Assembly: GCA_035610365.1 (NCBI GenBank)
Contig: CM069433.1
Coordinates: 55,108,487-55,172,486, forward strand
Length of the DNA: 64,000 nt
Origin: Aquatica leii
Taxonomy: Eukaryota; Arthropoda; Insecta; Coleoptera; Lampyridae
Direction: 5' to 3'
Each line of letters begins with the position of its first letter. The first letter of the stretch is position 1. This document shows positions 24,401-37,432 of the stretch, in pieces. The notes below the pieces were generated by a model. That model ran no database searches. It saw only the letters and a program-made list of their open reading frames with translations, and was not told where the DNA came from. Position numbers and translations under genes: made by a program.

Positions 24401-25803
24401 TAACATATGCAGCTGTGCATGTATGCCAATTTGTATTTATGTTTCACACGAACCTTATGTACTTCTAAACGTAGACGTATCCCTTTCCTAAAAAGTACAG
24501 ACAAAATATGAACAATAATAATTAACCGTTTTTTGGTAAAAGACTATCAGTTTAATATAAAAAAAGATAATTAATTTGGTTATATTATAAAGTAAGTGTT
24601 TACATACATTTGTTATTTCAAGTTCTTATAAAAGATACTAAATGATAGTATGCGGTTAAAAAATCCTATTTTTGTTTATTCTTTAATTAGAAACTACCCA
24701 CATTCTTACGTAAACAAACAATTTAATTTAACCATTTTATTTTTGTATTTTATGAATTTATTCTTTTATTGTTGTTAGTTGTAATAACATCGTGAGTTTT
24801 ATTGGAGAATGCTGTATAAACTAATTGTAGCAATTATATTGAACTATTACTAATTCTAATTATAATGTTTAAAATAAACTTAACAAAGTCAGTTAGTGAA
24901 ATAATTGATTTATTAAAATAAACGATTAAAATTTAAAATAAATGTACAGCTACCTAATCGTGGTTAGTTACAGTTTCTTGTTATTTGTCTTCTATAACAA
25001 ATTTACATGGTTATGCCAATAGCCTCATACAAACCAATGATAATTCCAACTGAAAACAATCGGCTATTTACTTAACAACGATCAAACCAAATGTGCTATC
25101 AAATTAGAAATTTAGAATTCCTTGTCGAAAGCTCTACAGACAAATAACAATCAAAATTGATTTTTTTTTAACTTAACTGTTTTATTAATGTGAAAAGATA
25201 AAAGAAGATATAGAAGCATCAACAAGGATAGCAAAAAATGATGATGATTTTTAATTTGAAACTGTCGCCTTAATTTAAGTTGGTAATTCTGAATCTTTTT
25301 CTGGTGCGTTATGCACAAGCCAATCGGCATTACGAATTTATGTATCGTTGTAGTTCGACATTTTTTGTGATTGTGTGAATATTCTTAAGCTTTCATGTTT
25401 TTGGTCAACCTAAAATTACTTTCAAATAAAATTAGCAAAATTTGTTTAAAATACTTACTACAGTTTTGAGAAGTGGTATAAGTTTCACCAATTCAATTTT
25501 GTTTTTAAATTACTAAAACAAGAAGCAACTTTAACTTATCCGATGGCATAATGCAATTAATTTCTATTGGCAAAGTGACGGGTCAAGCAAAAATTTAAAA
25601 AAATAAATCTTGGTAGTCTACTTAATAAAGTTATGTTGCGTCGAAAATAGAAGATCGAAGAAAAATAAAACGTTTTCCAATTATTATACTGAGATAATTG
25701 TATATTGTAACATGCTTGCGAATGGACGTAAAAATTCGACTCCGCGTTTAAATTTAAATTGTAGTGGTTTTTTAAGTGCTAAAAAACTTATATTTTATAT
25801 ATA
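21481..25803. other. AT-rich DNA, no gene recognised
   Basis: About 4.3 kb without convincing coding or repeat structure. The last part before 25804 may hold the 5' untranslated region of the CR1-like element, but its start cannot be set. Confidence 0.5.
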
Positions 25804-26750
25804 ATGGCTACTTGTAAAGTATGTTTTGATAAATTACCACCAGATAATGATTTTGTGTCGTGTGGAAGCTGTGAAACTGATCTTCATTATGTGTGTGCTG
25901 GAATTAGAGAATCTACGTATAGAAAATTGAATGTTGATGCCAAAGCCGCTTTGCGATGCGGTACGTGCAAAGCGAAGAATGTTGTTTTAGATAGCAGCGG
26001 TGCAACAAAAAGTGATATTAATCCAGATATGTTGAATTTAATTACAACAGCAGTGAAACAGGTAGTAAGAGAAGAAACGAGGTTGTTTTTGCAAAAATTG
26101 TTGCGTTTCAAAAAACACTAGAATTTTTTAATGATCAGGTTCAAGACAAAAAAAATGTGTCTGGAAAAAGATAGGAAGATAGATGAATGCGCACTTAAGA
26201 TAAAAGAATTAACCACCGAGAATTTTTCATTAAAGAAAGAAGTTTCTGAACATATGCTCAGAGTATGTAATTTGGAAAAGTACAGTAGGTTAAATTCGGT
26301 AGAAATTAAAGGTGTGCCACAGATAAGGAATGAGAATATTTTATCTGTAACTAATAATGTTGGAAGAGTTTAAATTATGAAATTAAAAAAGAGATGGTAG
26401 ATGCCTGCCATAGACTGAGACCGGATTTGCATCGGCCGCAAGAACCTGCTTCCATAATACTTGAATTCGTCAGTCGAATTCAAAAGGATGAATTTTTAGA
26501 AGCAAGAAAAATCAAAAGAAATTTTTGTACTAGAGATCTGGATCCTGCTTGGGTGATATCTAAACCCATATATATAAATCAATCGTTATCACCTGATACT
26601 CGCAAATTGTATGCAAAGTGCCGTGAATTTAAAAAATCAAACAACATTAAATATTTGTGGATAAAGAATGGTAACATCATGATGAGAAAAACCGATAATA
26701 GTCAAAAATATATAATTAACTCCGTTGCAGACTTTAGAAATGTACATTAA
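25804..26750 (+). pseudogene. CR1-like ORF1: PHD-type zinc finger, coiled coil, RNA-binding region
   Basis: The start ATG at 25804 opens a cysteine/histidine finger of PHD pattern (C4, C7, C20, C23, H28, C31, then C-X2-C near residues 52-55). After a frameshift near 26120 comes a heptad-rich coiled coil (IKELTTENFSLKKEV) and SRLNSVEIKGVP. After a second frameshift near 26370 comes VDACHRLRP, ILEFVSRIQKDEFL and a C-terminus with KYLWIKNGNIMMRK. This order is the ORF1 found with insect CR1-type elements; the middle resembles single-strand nucleic-acid-binding ORF1 proteins that assemble with element RNA. It ends at 26748-26750, about 500 bp before ORF2. Confidence 0.75.
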
Positions 26751-27245
26751 CTTTAAAAATTATCCATTTTAATAAATTATAATATACAGGTACAGTTATC
26801 AAATAACACCGGCAATGTCGTTTCAGATACCAGACTATTTTGTGTTCCATTTAATATTAGAATCACCATTTAAAAATTTCATTTAACCTTAGGATCTACT
26901 TATCATTCCTAATTACGGTAAATATGATTTATATAAACTGCGCAATAATATTAACCTTATTGAAATGGCGAATTATTTTAGCAATAAAAATAAACTTAAA
27001 AAAACAAATTTAGATTAAGTTTTTGTGTTAAATTATTCTTACAAAGTTATAATATTTTTGTGAAACTATTTTTAATTTTTGTACAGCTATGTTTTCTAAA
27101 AGTCGGAACTTGTTTATCGTTTTAGTTCATCTAATTATTATTTTTATTTGATAGTAAATACATTGTAACTTTAAGTTCATATTGCAACTGATGAATCAGT
27201 ATTATAGTCAATTTTACTTTAACTATATTTTATTTTATTCACGAA

Positions 27246-30075
27246 ATGTCTGATTTATTTAAGGTGGCTCATTTAAATGCATGCTCTTTAAAAAATAATT
27301 TTGTAGACATTAAGGAGCTGTTGCTGACATCCGACTGTGACGTAGTGGGGATAACGGAATCATGGCTTTCTCTAAATGATCATGATCAGTTAATTCACAT
27401 TCCAGGATATAAGTTGATTTGTAAAGACAGGATTACTTCCACCTGGGGCGGCGGGGTATGTGTTTATATTAAAGATAATTTTAATTGTTCCAGAATATTA
27501 CGCTCAGACACCTCGTTAGCAATAGAACAGCTCTGGATTAAATTGACTTTTAAAAGTACAACTGTGGTATTTGGAACAGTTTACAGAAGACATGAATATC
27601 ATTATTCAGAATTTCTTGATTCCTTTGAAGAATCCATTTCGTTGGCAACATCTATTTCAGATGACGTAATATGTGTAGGAGATTTTAATATTAATATGTT
27701 TAACATTTATAACCCAGCTACAATCAAATTATTGTCAATATTAGATGTCATGGGATATAAACAAATAATAAATACAGCTACACGTATTACGAAATCTACT
27801 TCTACATTAATTGACTTAATTGTGGTAAATAAAACAAAAACTATTAATCATTATGATGTCAAAAATGTTCATGGCTTATCGGATCATTGCTTTACTTATT
27901 GCGAATATCCATTGAACGAAAAAATTCATACTATTCCTATATTCTACACTTACAGAGATTTCAAACAATTAGATTTTAAAAAATGCAGTGCTGACCTCGA
28001 GTGTCTTCCATTTAATGAAATTTATAATATTAAACTTCTTAATGATAAGGTTGACTTTTTTAATGAAGCTATTTTAAACTTATTTAATAGACACACAAAA
28101 ATTAAAACTGTTAGAATTTCTAAACCGAAAGCTCCATGGATGACTGATGTTATAAAACTTCTTATTTCTCTTCGCAATAAAGCTTTTAAAAAATTTAAAA
28201 GAACAAAGAATACTGCTTGCTGGGATTATTACAAGAACCTTAGAAATTACACTAATTTTGCTGTTAAACAAGAAAAAAAAGCGTATATAAATTATCAACT
28301 CAACATATATGGTCCTAAATCTTTATGGAAAAACTTGAAGGCTGCAAATATTAGTTTTAAAGCGCACTGTCAAAATATTCCTATCGGTTTGCGGGACGTT
28401 AATGAAATAAACAAAGCCTTTCTTCAATCTGCTCAAACAACTAGTTAAACCGATTATACTGGTATACTTAATTTCTATAACTCTAAATTATTAAAAGATT
28501 TTTCATCAAAACTAACATTTTCTACGGTTTCCGAAAGCGATGTTATCAAAGTTATTTCAAATATAAAAACAAATGCTATAGGAACGGACAAATTAAGTAT
28601 TAACATGATACAACTTTGTTGTCCTTACATAGTTTCTTTTGTAACTGACATAATTAATACTAGTATTAAACAATCTACTTTTCCTAACGCTTGGAAACTT
28701 GCTCAAGTAATTCCACTACCAAAAACAAAGTCTCCTGAAAGTTATAAAGATCTTAGACCGATCAGTATATTGCCTTGTTTGTCTAAAGTTCTGGAAAAAA
28801 TCATGTCGGAGCAAATACGGAAATTTGTAGAACAACATTCTGTATTACCTGAGACCCAGTCCAGTTATAGGGCTAGATACAGTTGCTCAACAGCACTGTT
28901 AAACATAGTAGATGATATTTGCTCGGCTATTGATAATAATGAATTATCTCTTGTTATTCTGTTAGACTACTCTAAGGCCTTTGATACGATAAGACATGAC
29001 ATTTTGATCGCAATATTGCATCATATTGGTTTCAGTAATTCTGCAATTTCGTTAATTCAAAACTACCTGACTGACCGTTCGCAAATAGTGACTCTTGATA
29101 AAACTACATCCAATTCTTTGCCAGTAACTATCGGTGTACCTCAGGGATCGATTCTGGGTCCTCTTTTATATATAATATATACTTTCAATATAAAGTCGTC
29201 TTTGAACTGTTGTAAATATCATCTTTACGCTGATGACACACAGTTACAGTACAATTTTAAAGCAAGTAATATAGATAATGCTGTCGCGGCAGTTAATACG
29301 GATTTAAGAAATCTTGATAATTTCTCAAAAAAACATGGATTACAAATAAACACGAAAAAGTGTTACGTGCTACTTTTCGGAAGAAAAGTATTTAAAGAAA
29401 TATATAAAAATACTATTCAAATTAAAATCAACGATGCCGTATTACAAATCGGACTGCGTCAAAAACCTGGGTTTATTTTTAGATCAAAATTTGCGATTTA
29501 AAGAGCATATATCTAGCATATTACAAAAAGCGTACCTCAATCTAAAAATTATTTTTCAAAATAGATATTCATTGAGTCAAAGCATTAAAATTATCTTGTG
29601 TGAATCCATGGTTTTGTCTCAATTTAACTACTGTGATTGTGTGTACGGCCCATGTCTGGACAGTGTAAACATTAAAAGAATACAGCTTATGCAAAACTCG
29701 TGTTTAAGACTGATATATGGAATAAAAAAATATGAACATATATCACACAAATTAAAAGAAATTGGTTAGTTAAACATGTCTAATAGAAGAAAACTTCATT
29801 CAGCATGTCTATTTCATAGAATTATCTCGGACAAAATACCTCCTTACTTATTTAATAAAATTAAATTTAGATCTCACATACATGATGTAAATATACGCAA
29901 CAGATATTTCATAAACATTCCATTTCATCGAACAGCCCTATTTGAAAGATGTTTTACTTACAAGATTGCACATGTCTACAATTCTCTTCCACATTATTTA
30001 AAATTACTAAATTTAAACCAATTTAAAAAACAATATCATAAATTATTACTAAATAATCAAAATGATCTTACATAG
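27246..30075 (+). pseudogene. CR1-like ORF2: AP endonuclease and reverse transcriptase
   Basis: The ATG at 27246 opens an apurinic-type endonuclease (HLNACSLKNN; GITESWLS with catalytic Glu; GGGVCVYI; CVGDFNIN; a final LSDHCF near residue 215). A stop at 28446-28448 cuts the frame, but the RT continues in the same frame: RPISILPCLSK, LLDYSKAFDTI, GVPQGSILGPLLY and the catalytic HLYADDTQL near 29230. A frameshift lies near 29440-29470, and a TAG at 29767-29769 replaces the tryptophan expected before LNMSNRRK. The frame ends at 30073-30075. In a live element the endonuclease nicks DNA and the RT primes from the nick. Confidence 0.85.
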
Positions 30076-30445
30076 CAACTTTCATTTTATGTATATATTA
30101 TTATTATTATTATCTATATCGCGTTTGACCACAGTTACGGATTCAGCAACTGCATCTTCATCTTTATCTTCTAGACTTTTAAGACCTTTTTATTTTATTT
30201 TATTTTATTGTTGGAGTTTCTTTTCTTTTTTTTTCTTAAATAAGTATTTAGTGTAAGCATCTAAAGTATCTCAAATGTTTTGATTCAAGGGTTAAGTGGT
30301 AGAGCAGAGGCTGAATATATTTTCAGTCACTGAACTTCGCCCTATTGGTAATGAAATCTAATTAATTATATTTATTTCTGTACATACTTATAAAAAATTA
30401 CCAATAAAAGACATTATCATTATTATTATTATTATTATAATTATG
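30076..30445 (+). repeat. CR1-like 3' UTR and (ATT)n tail
   Basis: About 330 bp of noncoding 3' sequence ends ...AATAAAAGACATTATC and then a run of ATT repeats at about 30412-30440. Microsatellite tails of this kind mark the 3' end of the element. Confidence 0.75.
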
Positions 30446-30599
30446 TAATGGAATTAAGTTAGAATGTGCGTGTCGAATTTGATCGATTCTGTGATTGATG
30501 GATTTGATAATAGGATCATCCAAAGGCAAGCAGAAATGCAAAATTTTAAAGGTTGTCTGACTTAATGCATACGATGAAGAGCGTCACATATGAAGATCG

Positions 30600-31200
30600 T
30601 GGTACTGCAACTCCAGCTACTCTGTTAATTGTAGAAAGCTAAGACGAGATTGGGGTTTGTGTTTTGAGTGTAATTCTAAACAGCATCTGCGAAAGCAATG
30701 TCAATAGCCATTGTTGCTGCTGCGTACTCCACAACGCATTGTGTGGACTCACAGCTACTGGTAACAGCTTTAATGATCAACATATTTATTGCTTTGCATT
30801 CTAATAAGCCAGAGTAAACAGCAGCAATTTTAGATTCAGGTAGTCGCGTATCATTTATATGTTTTGATGTGTTGACAGAAAGATTGTACAAACCTATTGA
30901 CAACATACCAAAGTTTTTTTTAATGTGTTAGATTTGTATAAGAATTCTATTAAGATTAATAATGTTAAGTTACATGTAGTGTTTAACATAATCCCAGAAA
31001 GCTCCATATTTGTTTGTTCGGTAGAGATGTTTTGTGTAATGATGTGAGCAATGTTCAAATTAAAGCATTCAAATTCTCTCAATTTTTAAAAAACGAAGTT
31101 TTGCAAGTAACTGTTAACAATTGTGTTGAAAAGAGGGCAGCTATCAATGTGAACATCTACCTAACTTTAGATGTTAAGGTTAAAAATGCAATTTAACGAG
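30600..31200 (+). pseudogene. Gypsy A gag zinc knuckles and protease
   Basis: A CX2CX4HX4C knuckle lies at 30660-30701 (CFECNSKQHLRKQC), preceded in frame by a degenerate first knuckle from about 30606. The frame stops just after. Further on, in another frame, AAILDSGSRVSFI carries the retropepsin Asp at 30833-30835, followed by FDVLTERLY. Near 31013-31035 comes a FGRDVL motif, the late protease motif of gypsy elements, in an open frame that continues to 31196. Knuckles bind RNA and the protease matures the polyprotein. The parts are in different frames and not functional. Confidence 0.7.
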
Positions 31201-31239
31201 TTTTAGTTCAAAATTATATTAAATCTGTAGGACCATTAG

Positions 31240-31330
31240 AAATAATAATCATACATTTTATTTTCATCCGAAAAGACTTTTATATTTTGATCAAAATGAC
31301 GTTGATGGTACTCTGCAAGCATAGTTAAAA
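31240..31330 (+). pseudogene. Possible gypsy A pre-RT segment
   Basis: A short readable peptide (FYFHPKRLLYFDQND) resembles the conserved proline-arginine segment that precedes gypsy RT. It is too short for certainty. From 31330 to 32565 nothing else is recognisable, including the 76-codon open frame at 32338-32568. Confidence 0.35.
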
Positions 31331-32829
31331 GACTACTGTCAGAGAATCAAAATATGTTTTTTTATTAATTACTTTCGTTGATTTTTTGACTTATCAAGTT
31401 AAGAAATTACGTTTAGAAGCTATAAAGCTGAAATTAATCTGATATTTTAATTATTTTAACTTCAACGGAAGAAAACCGCCACAAAAAGTCAATCCCGTTT
31501 GCTATTTGATGCAATAATTTTTAAATTGGACGATAGAAATAATAGGTGCTAAAAAAATTGCTATTAATTTGATGATTTAGGAAAAATGTGTTGTTGACAG
31601 TTAAATAAATGTCTTCAAATTTAAAGCTGACAAAATATAAATTAAAAATATTACACGCTACAGATTTATTTCAAAATTTTATTTAATGTAATATTTAATG
31701 TTTATGTGTTCAGTTTTATACCAGACGTGCCGAATAGATGGCAATAGATCCCTCTCACAATTGTTTTTGTAATTGGTTAATTCAAATGCTTGTTGTGATT
31801 TAATTGAAAATTTATAACTATCTCTATAACTGTAGATATTAGGAGATAAAAGTACTAGTGCAAATCGATAGAGAATTAAAAGCTACATTAAAAACAGTTG
31901 AAATAAATCAAGAGTGCAATTTAAAAAAATGAGTTTCAACGATATGAAAAATTTGAAAATTAGCGACCTCATACAAAATAAGTAAGCCGAACTAAAAAAA
32001 TCTTTTAGACTATTTAAGTACTTCTGACTTTAATCTACGAATTTACAAAAGCTGATGCTGTATTTTTAAAGAAATTGCTCTAAAATGGCAACATCGCAAT
32101 CAATTAAAAATTTTTAAAAGGTATTTTTTTATCTAAATTAAGCCTTCATCAAACAGCATAAAAAATTGATAGGTTGCTATTTAAAAAAGTATAACTTTAT
32201 GCTGCCCATCGAAAACTAAACACGCTGTATAAACAAAAATATTTTTAAAACATGCAGATTTTAAACAGAAATGTGTACAGTACTAAACATTTTATGTTGA
32301 CATTTATATAAAGGCACTAGAATGCGAATCCGGAGTAATGGCGAACTCTGCATACCTAATTATTAACCTAATTAACAAAGAAAAACAATCTGATTACAGT
32401 ATAGGCAACCAACAATACAACTATGCATGTGCTTATGCATTTTTATTATTCGTCTATGTAAATCCTAGTTTACATAATTCCGCTCCTTTTTTTAGTGGGA
32501 GGGACTTTTCATTTGTTCAGCAAAACGACCATAGTTGTAATCAGCTTGTTATAGGAACCAACTACTAGCGTTTCCCAAACTTTTTTGACCGCGGCCCGGT
32601 ACGAGATTTTAAAATTTTTCGCGACCTACCTTATGAAAAAAACATTTATTTACAAAACAAATTTTATTTTTAAATAAAAATCAAGTTATTTGTTTGTTTA
32701 TTTCATACACAAAAATTGCAAAATAATTATATATAACAAAAACATAAGTAATTAAAAAAATTGTCATTCTCTTCATTTAAAACTTTAGTAAATGAAGTAA
32801 ACTTTGTTTTACATATTTTGTCTTTAGTG

Positions 32830-34554
32830 CGAAGGATGATGTTGTTTGTCATCACATAACAATTTTAAATTAAGAAGTAAGGGTTTTAGATTTATTCTCA
32901 AATTAGATTCGACATCCAATCTGTTTCGATACTTATGTTTTAAGTACACCAAGGCTGAGAGCGCAGCTTCACACGTATAAGTGGTGATAAAAGGCATTCA
33001 AAATTTACGCTTGGATATTCCTTTTGACAGCGCAACCAAAATTAATTAGTGGTACAGTTTCAAACACTTTTTTAAGATCGGTGTCGCATGAAATTTCAAT
33101 TAAATTATCAACTTCTTGTTCACTAAGATTAAGCATTTCTTCCTTTTCAATTTCGACAGATACAGGATCTTTAATCCACATATTATTTGAAGGAATATCC
33201 GGAAAGTAGTTTTTAAAACTATTTATTAGCTCCGAAAGATGTTCTTGAATTGAAACTGATAGTGTTTCAAGATGTAAATCTTCTTAATCCTAGTTTGCAT
33301 GGGTTTCAATAAATTTATGTAATGTTACAAATGATTAAAAATTTTCTTTTCAAAGTCTTTGTTTCTACATAGTCATTTTTTTTAATTATTGCAGTGAGTT
33401 TTTCCGATACTTTGAAAATATTTAAACCAAAGCCTTGCAAATTTATATTCAATTTATTAAATGTAGCAAATATGTCGCACAAATAAGCTACTTTTATTAA
33501 CCACGAAATCGTGGAATCTATCCTTGAATGAAAAAATAGCATCTCTTTTAGATGATAGGTGTTCATTCAAAAATACCAAGGCTTCGTCTTTTAGCTCAAA
33601 CAGACGTTTTATAACGTTTCCTTTTGAAAGCCATCGTGAATTTAAAGGCATGTGTTTTACCGCCAACACTTGTTTATGGATACCACAGTGCACCCATACA
33701 CAATTAATTTCTAATTCTTGAATTTGTTTAAACAAACCTTTATGACAGCCTGCCATTGCACGTGCTCCGTCGCTACTTATACCAACACACTTCATCCAAT
33801 CAATACCGTGACTAGTGACAAAATCATTGGTAGCCTTAAAAATCTCATCTGAGGTCGTTCTTGTTTGTAGACTTTTACAAAACAAAAAATTTTCTTGTAT
33901 GGTGTCTTTGTCAATATATCTAATAAAACACATTAGATTTGCATTAGCCTCGATATATGTGCTTTCATCTATTTGCAAGGAAAAAAACTTACTTTTTTTT
34001 ACTTTAGCAACTAGTTCTAAATGTTTCGCGCAATCATCAATTATCTGTTTGATAATGGTATCCCCGAAAATAAACTTTTTTCCTATATTCCGCATAAATT
34101 ATTTGCGACAATTGTTAAAGCGGGTAAAGTATTAATTTTTCTCCAGCACTATGCGGATACCCAGTCTCAGCTATTAATTGGAAAATTTCAAAAAATGTCA
34201 AAGTGAGGTTTTTATTTGACTGGTGAGGAAAGAGTGCATTTTTTATTTTTTTTTTGAGCAGCAATTAATTCATTTTTCTTATCAGTAAAACAGTTAATTG
34301 GCTTATCAGAGTACTCAGAATAGAGTGTGTTTAAATGACGTTTCAACTTTGACAGCTTCATACTTTCATTTGGAAGTATGACCCAAAGCGTAAATATTCG
34401 TCACAACATTTACGAGTCCAATTAGCTTTACGCTTGTTATTTTGGCGCTATATATCTGCTTTGGCTTCAGGCAAAGCATCTTCACGATGATAATGTTCAG
34501 TTTTGCTCGTACTTGGTTGATCATCATCAATTTCTGGTTTTCTTGATTAACCAT
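32830..34554 (-). pseudogene. hAT A transposase, decayed
   Basis: The longest intact part is the minus-strand frame 34095-33457. It has FFSLQIDESTYIEANANLM (first catalytic Asp), DGARAMAG (second Asp region with a conserved GxxAMxG signature), CVWVHCGIHKQVL, SRWLSKGNVIKRLFEL and LNEHL. Upstream, in other frames, a BED-like KRKANWTRKCCDEYLRFG segment lies near 34380-34440. Downstream pieces reach the hAT dimerisation region (CALSALVYLKHKYRNRLDVE near 32900-32975, with the expected LRINLKP end). This order matches the ZBED5/zinc-finger MYM-associated hAT group. Several frameshifts separate the blocks. Confidence 0.8.
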
Positions 34555-34897
34555 TTATGCATTTTAAAACAGTTATACACTTTAGTAAAAAGAATGTGTT
34601 TATTGATGATTTATAAAAAAAAGTATTTTTATTACTTACCAATGTAAAGTTGCTATTAATAATATTAACTATTATCAAATAAAATGTAAAAAAATTAAAA
34701 CATATCAGCTTCTTTTGACACACGTGAGTTTGCGGCGCATGTACCGCAGAATGCACTATATTGAATGACGAAATCACAAACAAACATGCGCAAGCAACTG
34801 AAGCGTGTGGACAACAGTAAATGTGTGTACCCGGAAAGGGAAGACCTGGCAACGTTAGCACAACGCGCGGGAGCAAGCGGTAAAGTTCTATATATAT

Positions 34898-35398
34898 TGT
34901 AACGAATTTTTATTATTAAAAACTAATTTATTTAAACGACTAAAAATATTTTTTACTTATACTAGAAATATGTACACCGAACTAATTAAATCTAATAATA
35001 TTTAATGAAAACACTTACACTAATTTATGTATAACCGTTGTATAACACTATCACTTACACGAAGATAAGATCAAGTCCGCGGATAACTTCTATGTATCTA
35101 AACAGTTTATATTAAAGTCACGTACTCCGTATCTTTATCGCACACGCGCTAACGACTTATTTATTTCGACTTGAATAATCTTCTTAACACTGCTGTCTTC
35201 GCATTACGGCAATAACTGACCTACGATTTGTTTCTTCGGTATATATACACATTTTAAAAATCATTCTCGAGTGTTCCATATCTTTTGATATATCTTCTAG
35301 AAGATGGATAACAACTTCCAGAAGGCTCTTGAATTTGCAGATAACTTCTCGAACGTTTCAATATGCTATATGAAAGAGTACAAATACACACTTCAACA
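34898..35398 (-). repeat. 501-bp LTR, probably solo, nested in hAT A
   Basis: On the minus strand it starts TGTTGAAG and ends CGTTACA, giving TG...CA ends. A TATATACC box lies about 150 bp in, on the minus strand (near 35240). A second, more decayed copy lies at 13687-14130. No internal retroelement sequence flanks it, so a solo LTR is likely. The flanks (TATAT left, CTATT right) do not give a clean target duplication. The gypsy class is an inference. Confidence 0.6.
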
Positions 35399-35599
35399 CT
35401 ATTCCTAGTGACTAAACGATGTTATAATATGTAAAAGAAAACTTTTTTGTGTTTTTACAATTTTTGCCGCGACCCAGCTGATTTTTTCTGCGACCCGGTG
35501 GCGGGTCGCGACCCACACTTTTGGTAAAAAAAGCAAAATTGTAGGTTGTGCATTAATTACGTACAATTAACCACTCACCACTCATAAACGATCTGACAG

Positions 35600-37115
35600 T
35601 TTAAAAGACAAAAAATATTACATTAGACATTAAAGATGCGCTTTCCATCATGTTTTTGGCCTAAAAAATTCGCCACAAATGTTCATAAGATTCATAAACG
35701 CTGCATTTCAAGAATTAATTAATGAAGGAAAGATATTTATTTACATTGATAACATTTTAATAGCCACCAAAACCGTTAAAAAATATCTAAAAATATTAAA
35801 AGAAATTGATACGATTTTATTAAATAACCTATTGTACTTAAGATTAGATACATGCAAATATATGTACAAGAAAATAGATTATTATGTAAATGGCTATAGA
35901 GGTGGAAACATTGAAAACTGATTTTATACCCGCGTAATTCCAATAAGTTTTGAATAAACCGCGGGCCAAAATTACAACGTATAAACATTGTAAGCTAACA
36001 ATGTCAATGCAAATCTAAAAATGCAGTAAAGTGATCTCCCACTGCTGAAGAGCCTCAAAAGGGCAAAACGACCGTCCAGTAGTTCATCATCACCAAGCAT
36101 GCGCAACGTTTAGACAGTGTGATTTTCCGATTCTAATAAGTTTTAAAACTCTTCATAGTTTTGTAGGAATAGCGTCATATTTTCGGCGATTTATTTATAT
36201 TTGATTATAGCTAAACTTTTGCACAACCTATTAAAACAAGAAAATAAAAAATTGAAATTTCACTTTGGTAAAGAATAGATGCTTTGATTTTAGCCCCAGT
36301 TTTGGAAATTTACTCCACTCATTTAGAAGCTAAACTCCATTGTGATGTTAGTTCAGAAGAGTTTGCTTCAATTTTAATGGATCGTCAGCAAAACAATTAC
36401 TTTCGTCCAGTATTTTATTTTAGTAAACGTTTAAGAAAAAGTATATTAGTGTATTTTGCAGTAGACATTCTATATAATTTTGATTATTCTGTTGAACATC
36501 GAAAGGGTGATAAAATGTGTCATGCGGATGCTCTGAGTCATTGTTTTAAAACTTTCTTAGTCACAGAGAATAGTTTGAAACAGTACCCCAGACAATACTT
36601 TAGCTATATGCAGGGCAGATGTAGCGATCTTCAGAAGTTAAATTTGAACTTCGTGACGGTTTAGTTTATCAAAAGTATCATGACAAGCTTTTATTTAATC
36701 CCTAAAAGTTTAGTAAGTAACATAACCGACAATGTAGTTGAAGTAATTACGAAAACGTATTGCTTTCTCAATGTGCGCGACAGAGTGAAAAATCATATTA
36801 AAAATTGCTTATTCTTCCCCCGTCGGTAAAAAAAAAGTATTTTGATTGAAATACTAGAAAGACACGTTCCTTAAAAGAAGTTACACATAGACCATTTCGA
36901 TTTGCATGAGAAAACGCGTGTAGGTTACAAGTATGATTTTGCAATATTTTTTTTTTTGAAATTATATTTTGTCCTACTACTAACGCTAGTAAACTCATTA
37001 AACATTTCAAAGCATATATTCAAAATTATAACAATCCGTTAGAATAGTGTCTGATAGAGGATCCGTATTTACAGCGGATGAATTTGAAATTATTTACACA
37101 TTTAGACTTTTCACT
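35600..37115 (+). pseudogene. Gypsy A pol: RT end, RNase H, integrase pieces
   Basis: TLDIKDA (near 35615) is joined by a deletion to GLKNSPQMFIRFINAAFQELI, followed by YIDNILIAT at 35742-35765; this is the polymerase motif with the second Asp changed to Asn. The end of RT and the RNase H follow (APVLEIY, LHCDVSSEEFASILM near 36330, VFYFSKR), then a deletion and EHRKGDKMCHADALS near 36495-36540. Integrase traces include VRDRVKNHIKNCLFF (36772-36815), HIDHFDLHEKT (36890) and VSDRGSVFTADEFE (37050-37085), which holds the second catalytic Asp. Frameshifts and deletions are many. After 37115 nothing matches. Confidence 0.75.
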
Positions 37116-37432
37116 TCAAGCATTTCTTTGTTTACAAGCTTCTATTATTTTTTTAAATTTTTGTGTTGGTGTAGAATGTTTATAACATAATTGTTAAAAC
37201 AAAGTTTTACAGGTTACAGCGCGTATCTGATTAACATAAAGTATCATGATCGCACTACTGTTTGACTTTTTTCCTGTACAATGTATCATATTTTAAAGTG
37301 TTGTTTTTCGGTTTAGATTTAAGTAATGCTATGTGTAAAAGCTGGAACAATAAAACTCGCCTGAATTAAAGTAACATAAACGGGTGCTCAGTGGGTGTGG
37401 GTTATATTCAAAATTCCGTGACCGTTTGAAAT

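Larger units (their letters stand above)
25804..30445 (+). mobile_element. CR1-like (Jockey superfamily) non-LTR retrotransposon, nearly full length
   Basis: Two successive reading frames (a PHD-type zinc-finger ORF1, then endonuclease plus RT) are followed by a 3' untranslated region and an (ATT)n microsatellite tail at about 30412-30440 instead of poly(A). That layout is typical of the CR1/L2 side of the Jockey superfamily. Damage is limited to two frameshifts in ORF1 and two stops plus one frameshift in ORF2, so the copy is younger than most in the window. The 5' end is unclear. Confidence 0.8.
32566..35533 (-). mobile_element. hAT transposon A (zinc-finger BED/ZBED5-like group)
   Basis: Both ends carry the same GC-rich inverted motif. 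The left end has TTTCCCAAACTTTTTTGACC then GCGGCCCGG (32571-32600). The right end, read in reverse, has ACCAAAAGTGTGGGTCGCGACCC (35500-35525). A minus-strand hAT transposase lies between them. I could not settle the exact terminal base or an 8-bp duplication. A 501-bp LTR has inserted into it at 34898-35398, upstream of the transposase. Confidence 0.7.
30446..37115 (+). mobile_element. Ty3/gypsy element A, split by a hAT insertion
   Basis: Gag zinc knuckles and protease lie at 30630-31100. RT, RNase H and integrase pieces lie at 35600-37110 on the same strand and in the right order, with a hAT element (about 32566-35533) between them. It is simplest to read these as one gypsy element interrupted by the hAT, but about 1.2 kb (31330-32565) before the hAT is not recognisable as gypsy, so two separate copies remain possible. 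LTRs are not identified. Confidence 0.55.

Noticed and set aside
33524-34135. Plus-strand frames of 65 to 106 codons
   Set aside because: They are antisense shadows of the hAT A transposase on the minus strand.
36798-37010. 70-codon minus-strand frame
   Set aside because: It is the shadow of plus-strand gypsy integrase remnants.
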